64,000 nucleotides of DNA from Anarhynchus alexandrinus (lineage: Eukaryota > Chordata > Aves > Charadriiformes > Charadriidae). Below are positions 56,746-64,000 of this stretch, piece after piece (positions within the stretch are counted from its first letter, which is position 1; each line of letters begins with the position of its first letter). The stretch spans positions 3,199,557 through 3,263,556 of the forward strand of contig VUYV01000080.1 of assembly GCA_008711295.1 (NCBI GenBank), in the 5' to 3' direction. A model generated the notes under the pieces. It made no database searches and had not been told where the DNA came from. It worked only from the letters and a program-made list of their open reading frames with translations. A program made the translations under genes and the position numbers.

Positions 56746-59700
56746 CTAGATAAAGGAAAAATATCAAAAAAGGAGGAAGCTGACTGCTTGTAAACATAAA
56801 AATGAAAAGCAACTCAGCATCTGGTCATTCAGTAGATAATTGTTGCGATGGTGAAGATATACCTTTTTGCTATATTTTTCATATATATCTAAGAATAAAA
56901 GAGAAAAGTTAAAATAATTTGTATTCCTTTAAGATATATTATTATAACAATGAAATCCATAGGCAAGATGTCTGACACTTTTGTTTCTGTTGCTATCCTT
57001 TCTTTACTTGGGTCTTTCAGATTGGGTCTCTTACCCCAATCTGCAATTAATATTTTTATTTGAAAATTACATTCATACTGGATGTTCCAATGACAGATAT
57101 CAGAATGAATTTTTAATTCACAAGTTCTATTAACTGTTTATTGCTTAATTTTAGTGGTTTTAAAATCTTCAGAGAGAAAACTGTACTGTTTTGCAAACAT
57201 TCTTATGGGAAACAGTATGAAGAACTTTAGTGGATTATTTTCCAGTGGGAGAAGGATGTGATCCCCATAATATTTACAAATGCATGAGAAGCAATAGATA
57301 AAATTCTGGACTTCATTTTGTATGCAACATTTGAAATGAGAGCTACTCCACCTTTGCTACCAGAAAATTTGTCTGAAAACTGATTTTGGCCTTGCCTATA
57401 GAGACATTTAACCCTCCTCAAGCATCAGAAAGTACTATAACTTACCCTGAATTCACTTAGACAAACCTAAATAAATCTCAAATTTTAGTGCTTGAGCTTT
57501 TGCCTCTCAGAATCAACTTGGCCTACACTCAGAGTCCTGATGCACATCATAACATCTGGATGTCTGTCAAACCCAGCCTCAAGTCATGTCCTGACAAGGA
57601 ACATCTCCCAGGAAAGATCATCTGAAAGTCCATTCCAGAAGACGAGTGACTTGAACAAAGCACTCTACCATTTTTTATCTGAAGAGAAATTTGTCCATTG
57701 TCAGGACAGTCTTCTGTTGCTGTCATGATCACCTCAGGTCATGACTGGCGATCAGGGAAACTGAGAAGTGCTGCCTTCATAAACATTTTTGAGTGCCTGC
57801 TGAAAGCATAGCTTGCTCCAACATCTGCACATTACCAATACATCCCTGAGAACAAAATAGTACAGAAAAAAGCAAAAACTTTTAAGGAAAGTTTAATCAT
57901 AAAGTCCTTATAACTGATAACTTGAAGTGATAAGAAAGTGTATATTAGTATCTCCAGAGGTTTTTCTTGCTCCTTAGTGAAACATCACTGATGATTATAG
58001 CACTGCTCAAGTTAAAAAATGTCAAGTTATTAGTACTAGATAAAATGCCTACTTTTTGGATGGGTTTTAATGCATGAAAACTGTATGGAAAAAACATAAA
58101 TTTAATGTGTGTGAAAAAAGAAAGCTGTGCCAAATATCTATTGGATACCCTAAGAAGTTCAGATCTAAATATTTTCCAAATGATCTCAGCTGAAAAAATA
58201 GAAATTAGTATTGTCAGGAGAAGTACTTGGTCCTAAAGATCTGAAAACAAACTGTACTGTTAAAATCTGCAGTGCACTTTGTATAATAAGGGTCTCTGAA
58301 CAGAAAAACTCTTTATATATCACATATATTATAGTTATAATGCTTAGTACAGTGAAAGAATTAACATAAAGGCTGCCTTTCACATAGACTTTATTTGCTT
58401 TTGTTAATCTAAATAATCTCATAGTATTCTGATGGTTAGTTGCACTAGAATCCAATTTTAAAAGTGGAAAGTTACACTTGCAGCTTTTTAGTTCTAATTA
58501 GAGGAAGCAGTAAAGCACACAGTGCCTACTCAGTGATAAAGATATTTCTTCACATTTGAGGATCACAGGATTATAAATTTTAGAAATAAAAAAGAGCAAT
58601 GTAATTAACACTGAAATCATCACATGTTCATTAATAATTTAATTTAGCAACAGTGCCAGATTTTTATGGTAAGATGAAGACTAGCTGCATTACTACAAAT
58701 TTTCCTTCTGCGAGCATCATATACAGTTATGCCCTTCTACAGCATAATATCCAGCAGAACTTAGGTGAAACAAAGAACAAGTGAAAATAGATTCTTTCAA
58801 TCAGAGTTTTTTTGTCTTAAAAATAATCTTTTGAAACAGATACAGTTATATCAAAGCTTGGCCATTTTCAGAACATGGCAGAGACAAGAGTTCTTAAAGG
58901 TGCAAACACATTTTTTGAGACATTTCTTAAGCTGGTAGAAAGAATTTATCTAAAGATTCCACCAGGCACATGGATTTATGTTATCTGTAAGTCCTTGTTC
59001 AGCACCTTGGCACAGTAGATGTCTGTAGACCTCTCCAGCCTCACAGTTTGAAACAATGCCAAAGACTTAAAATGGCTCCTGAAACTTGGGGTGTAGGAAT
59101 TCTTATATTCTTCAGCACACATTTGTTTTCGTCCTTCTTCCTCACTCCTACTCATTATGTTTCCCTTCAGATTTCCCACCTATCTTTAGGACCCCCTACT
59201 TATAAAACGTACTGTCAGATAAGTATGTGGTATTTGACTAACACCAAGGAAAAATGATACCTGCCTAGAAACTGATGCAGGCAGATTCCTATTCCTAGGA
59301 AAAGTACGTTACTGATGGTATTTTAGGACAGTTAAAACATATTCTCATCTCAGTAGTAAAAAGGTATAAAGTTTTTATTTTCTGTGGCTGTTTTTATGAT
59401 AGAAGATTCCTTTAATTCTAATTTCATTCATAATCTGGTGCCTTCTAAGACTTCACTGGGGGACCTAAAGATACAAACTAGTGAAATTCCATCGTTATAG
59501 GAAGTCCCGGCAGTTTTGCTGAAAGGTTCCAGTAGGTTGGATAGTGATGTTGGAGGAAATGAACTGTACTGGAGAGAACTGTTTGAATTACTCTTCTGCC
59601 TCAGTGCTGCTTGTGAGAGTTTGGTAAGTTAATGTGTCCTTTACTGTGTTTCCTCTCTGAGCTATGAAGGTTTGGATGATTCTGGAAATAGGGAACAGCA

Positions 59701-61885
59701 GAAGATATCGAAACCTCTCCCCACCATCCTGGACTAAAGACTGGGTAACTTTTCCATAAGGATCTATGTTTCTGTTTTTTTTTTTTAAATGGACTAAGAA
59801 AGGAGCTGATTTTGAATAACCGAATTTGAGACACATTTAAAAAGCCAAGAATTTCAAAGTTGAAGTGAGTATGCAATCCTTCATTTATTCTTTTGTGCCA
59901 TTTTTAGTAAAATGAGATAAGTTAGGGACGGAGTGACAGCCTTATCTCTGAATTTTCCTTGCTCTGTCTGGGTTTGCATCAACTTTAATGCTAACCAGAT
60001 AATAATGGAAGGAAAATTCTTGATTTCTACTTCAGGAAATAATACTATACTCAAAAAATCAGAAACAAAGAATTATAAACATGGGCCTCAGAAGGGATTC
60101 AGGGCAAGGGCCAAAGTATTTCTCTATGAAGTTTAGAATTCTCTTCTCTTTTACAAGGAATTCAGCTTTCACTGTGGTATTATTACTTTTTTCTTTTTCA
60201 AATGATGGCTGTGGATATGTGTGACTGCATACAGCTTTTTCATCAGTTTTGGCCTTGGGAAACAGCCTCTCTGGGAGCAACTCCTGGAAACAAGACTCTT
60301 TTGTGGAAGCACCCCGAGGTGGCTTCTAGGCACTGTGGTAACAAAAATAACAATAACAATAATAGGAGCAGATGGAAAACTGCAGTGATGGGCTCTCTGA
60401 TGACCACATACTTTTTGTTGGGGGTTTCATACTCAAGATAAGATTCTGGGGACATGAGGTCTTGTTCCAAGCCATATGCTGCCTGCCAAGATATTAGTTG
60501 TTTCTTGGTCATTTAACTGCCTGACACTCTGGCTGAATATTAGAAACTCTTTTCAAATTAAGCCCAAGCAAACTTCATCAGCATAATACTAGCAGTTTAA
60601 CACAGAACAGAAGAGCTTCAATTTTTGTCCAGATTCTTGAGCTACTTTATTGCTGGGGACACAGCACAGTGCTTGGCTGAGCTGTCTATTCATAAAGTAA
60701 GCATTTAAATAAATAAACTGGGGGAAAGGGACAAGAATGGGATAGAGCAGGGGCAGGGGTCTGTTTCCCCATTCTCTTGGTACTGCTTCACCTCATACTT
60801 TTAGGAAGGAGAATCAATTCCTGAAAGATTTCCTTGTCTTCTACATTGCCAGCCATGGCCTCTGGATACCTTGTGTAATAAAGCTATGTTAACATGGTTT
60901 GGCTTCTTAGTCTGGATAGTACCTACAAGCACTGTACACTTAAGATAGCTGTATTAATCAAGATTCAATTGTAAGTTCATTAGAGCTCTGGCTTCTGTGC
61001 TTACTTTGAGAAAATATCAGTAGATACTTCTGGAAAAGTCTGGTCAAGAAGCATGACGCTTCAAATTGAAATTAAGTACTATATAAGTCTGCTTTGCTAA
61101 CAATATGCTAAAAATTAAACACTGCAAAATGCATTTTATATCCCACTTGATTGTTACACTCTGTGTCAACATGGGCAAGTGCATTCAATAATTGTGTAAC
61201 AAGATTTTGTAAGAGCTTTCTTTTGTGGAGTTTTAAAATCACATGCATGGAAATAAAAATTTCTTGTTATGAGCTCCTGGGCCAGCTGACAAGAGTTAAA
61301 GAATAAGCATTGCTAGCTACCTGAATCTCTGGTTAGTAATTTAACAATATAACTCCATTAGAGTTCTTATCATCCTCTCCACTAGAGTCTGTGGGATGAT
61401 GTTCTTGTTTTTGGATCACAGCTAAAAATCCGGAATAAGGATTTATTTCAGTGAGGTCATCATTACATTCCCAGTTAGTATGTCCATGCTGATTTATTTA
61501 GGCAGTATTTTAATTACCCTGGAGATGATGGAAAGATTTTATATGCCCTGTCAAAAGAACAAACAGTGGCTATGATTTGGCTGTGTAACAAGTGTAGTTT
61601 TAGCCCAAAATCAGTTTTCTCCTTGGAAAGTACTTCATACCTGATTGCTTCTAGGGCTTCAGGAAAATTTCATGTGAGTGCCCAGAACAGGTCTAGAATT
61701 TTGACAGCCTTCAGCTAAGGGTTACATGAGTTAAAGTTAAATGCAAAGAATATCTTTTAATGAGAATAATTGGACACTGGAACAGTCCCAAGAAGGTTAA
61801 GAGTTTAGAGTCAACATTAACAAAAAATTAAACAAGATGCCAGCAAAAGTAATACTGCTTGAACTCCAGAAGAGTCTTTTCAAAG

Positions 61886-62898
61886 TGTCACGGTTTGGGC
61901 CAGACTGGCCACTGAAACGAATGACAGATGCTCTCCCCAACCTCTCCCTTCAGGGAGAGAAGGATAAGAGAGAAAGAGACTTATGACTCTACTACTTTAA
62001 TGAAATATTAATAATGAAATAATAAAAAGAAAAGATAATAGTATCAAAAAAAGAAAATAATGAAATATATACAATATATACAAAACCAGTATCAAGCTCC
62101 CAGGATGATGATCATGTCACCAGCAGGCACTGGGAAAGTCCCAGACTGGAACTTTCAGCAACAGACTGGAACTGGATTCTGGATCTGGATTCAGGAATGC
62201 ACAAATCAGGATGAAAGGCAGACGAACAGACAGAGTCCTTTTCAGATGCTGGCGACTGAAGAAAGAGGGCTGACCCTTTGATCCCTCAGCTGTTATACTC
62301 AGCATGATGCAGATGGGATGGAATACCCTGCTGGTCAATTTTGGGTCACCTGTCCTGTCCACTCCTCCTCACAGGTGTGACCTCTCTATGCTTTTCCACT
62401 TCTGACCCTCCAACGGGGCAAATAACAAAGTTAGCTAGCCTTGGGTGTTTTAGCAATAAGTATAAGCAAGAGCTTCTCTGCATACTATGCCTTGGTATGA
62501 ATTATAAACATGAGGTCTTATCACTCTGGAAGCGGGCTACTATCTGAAAAATCATAGAATCATAGACTGGTTTAGGTTGGAAAGGACCTTGAAGATCATC
62601 TAGTTCCAACCCCCCTGCCATAGGCAGGGACACCTTCCACTGGACCAGGTTGCTCAAAGCCCCATCCAGCCTGGCCTTGAACACCTCCAGGGATGGAGCT
62701 TCCACAACTTACCTGGGCAACCTGTTTGATTAGATTGATATCTAATCTATATCTACCGTCTTCCAGTTTGAAGCCATTTCCCCTTGTTCTATCAAATACA
62801 CTGTTAATTTCAGAGAGTTCAGTTGGTTAGAAAAAGCTTAACTGAAAAGTAAAATTACTGAAAAGAAAATTGTTTCTATTTTACCTCAAACCAGGACA
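61886..62898 (+). mobile_element. Solo LTR with nested CR1 and 5-bp target duplication
   Basis: Starts TGTCACGGTTTGGGCC and ends CTCAAACCAGGACA, with inverted TGTC/GACA-type termini. A perfect 5-bp direct repeat CAAAG flanks it (61881-61885 and 62899-62903). The interior is interrupted by a CR1 3' fragment (62551-62800). Without it the LTR is about 760 bp. No internal retroviral genes are present. The 5-bp duplication is compatible with a class III (ERVL-like) element. Strand is uncertain. Confidence 0.88.
62551..62800 (-). mobile_element. CR1 3' fragment nested in the LTR
   Basis: Starts with the reverse complement of the CR1 tail (AATCATAGAATCATAGACTG), includes the usual CCCCCCTGCCATAGGCAGGG block, and is 5'-truncated after TTCCCCTTGTTCTATCA. 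It lies wholly within the LTR, so it is younger than it or part of that LTR family's history. Confidence 0.9.
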
Positions 62899-64000
62899 CA
62901 AAGCCTCAAGTTTTCAAGCTTTCAGTGCGCTTACTCACACTCTGCCTGTAACTGTTGCATTTTTCACCTCTATGTTTGGATTTCATATTGATGTAACCAA
63001 CTCTAGTTATGCGCCATTCAGCATGGGATAATAGATCTGCACTCATAACTAGCAGAGCAAAAGAAACTTCTTGCTCCTATGTATTTCCCTTGAAATTAGC
63101 AAACTCCCACAGAACTACTAGAGGAAAATGAGAAATGAGCAAGCAAGGATTGTGTTCTGCACTGCTGAAAGAGACAACTGAATGTAGATGGAGCAGCTTA
63201 TTGTCCCTCAGATTTTAGCAGGAGACTAACTTGCCAACCCAGCTGAGAGCTTTATTTGGAACTGCCAGGCAGGAACACTGCTTATTTTAAGCAGTCATGG
63301 AGAGTTTCTTGGCTGACTGTCAAGCATCTATGGCAACTGGCTAAGGCTGCACCTGCACCTGTGCAAGGAATATCATTCATTATTCTGAAAGACTTGCAAT
63401 GAATTTCTTTTGGCTGAGGGCAAGAATAAGCTGCTATGTAGTGTGCGTGTGAATTTTTGCAGGGGACCTCTTCTGGTATTGCAGCCCTTTCTGGAAACCA
63501 GAGAACAAGCTGGTTCCTCAAGTAGCCTTGTACTCTTTAAAATCACATTACGGCAGAGCCCAATGTACCAACTAAGATCAATTTTTGTTGACACAGGTAA
63601 GAAATGGTGGAAATATGTATAGATGGAGTAAGAAGGTCTTGTGTGGAATTGGAAAAGTAGTGGTACTAACTGCAGATGCGTAACAGAGAGCTGTGTTGAT
63701 TTTGTTTAACCTCTGATAAAACTTGTGCAGGAATAGTTACCATGGCAACAAGGTCCAAATCAGGCTAGCATGAACTAAAGGCTGAGATAACACAATCCCA
63801 TTTTTAGCACTCCAAAAGGGAGAAAATCGCTGATGATCACACTAAAGATTGAAACAATACAATTTCAAGCTGCTTAATATGCTAGTAGGTCAACAGCTGA
63901 AAGTAAAGAATGCCAGCAAGAAGACTATTTCATGAGCACCTCCCCCCCATAATTACAAATCACTAAGAATTTAGTGTGACATAAAATATCAAAACACAAA

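Larger units (their letters stand above)
51529..64000 (-). other. KCNH7: Presumed KCNH7 intron (window end)
   Basis: No further KCNH7 exon was recognised. Short exons lacking an internal Met could be missed. The interval holds two solo LTRs (56096-56745 and 61886-62898) and a nested CR1. An unassigned 147-codon plus-strand frame at 51849-52292 has no recognisable family. Confidence 0.6.

Noticed and set aside
57547..57732. Minus-strand open frame considered as an upstream KCNH7 exon
   Set aside because: No similarity to channel, cyclic-nucleotide-binding or PAS segments and no matching splice phase.

Overview
The window is vertebrate nuclear DNA, almost certainly from a bird. The evidence is a dense set of CR1 LINE copies with the avian 3' end (ATTCTATGATTCTA), two bird-type solo LTRs, AT-rich introns interrupted by two CpG islands, and two exon series that read as avian IFIH1 (MDA5) and KCNH7 (Erg3 potassium channel). 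The gene order IFIH1 - GCA - KCNH7 matches the order known in mammals. Single N bases at 5012, 13976 and 33781 look like contig joins in a draft assembly.

Region 1 (1-26.9 kb, minus strand): IFIH1, the cytosolic long-dsRNA sensor. Eleven coding exons were placed by splice sites and reading phase, from the start codon at 26663 down to an exon cut by the left window edge. They encode both CARDs, the linker, helicase domain Hel1 (motif I lysine, DECH, TAS) and the Hel2i insert; Hel2 and the C-terminal RNA-binding domain lie outside the window. Exon 6 uses a GC donor. Exon 7 is interrupted by an N and its acceptor cannot be read. A CpG-rich promoter carries an ISRE-like site. The introns hold five main CR1 copies, two of them nearly identical and in opposite orientation.

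Region 2 (27-36 kb, plus strand): the slot where GCA (grancalcin) is expected. A second CpG island (about 28.65-29.48 kb) with CCAAT and GC boxes is present. Downstream there are only decayed exon-like segments resembling grancalcin exon 2 (with a stop and a probable deletion) and the last exon (with stops), followed by a poly(A) signal. I infer that GCA is a pseudogene here.

Region 3 (about 39-64 kb, minus strand): the 3' part of KCNH7. Four consecutive phase-compatible exons (41069-51528) encode the cytoplasmic C-terminal tail, including its coiled coil and the stop codon. No further exon was recognised up to 64000. The remaining sequence there reads as intron and carries two solo LTRs, one with a perfect 5-bp target duplication and a nested CR1.

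No tRNA, rRNA, CRISPR or prokaryotic element was seen. No wholly new system is evident. The points most worth a second look are the inverted CR1 pair inside the dsRNA-sensor gene, the GC-AG intron, the apparent loss of GCA, and the assembly joins that affect annotation.
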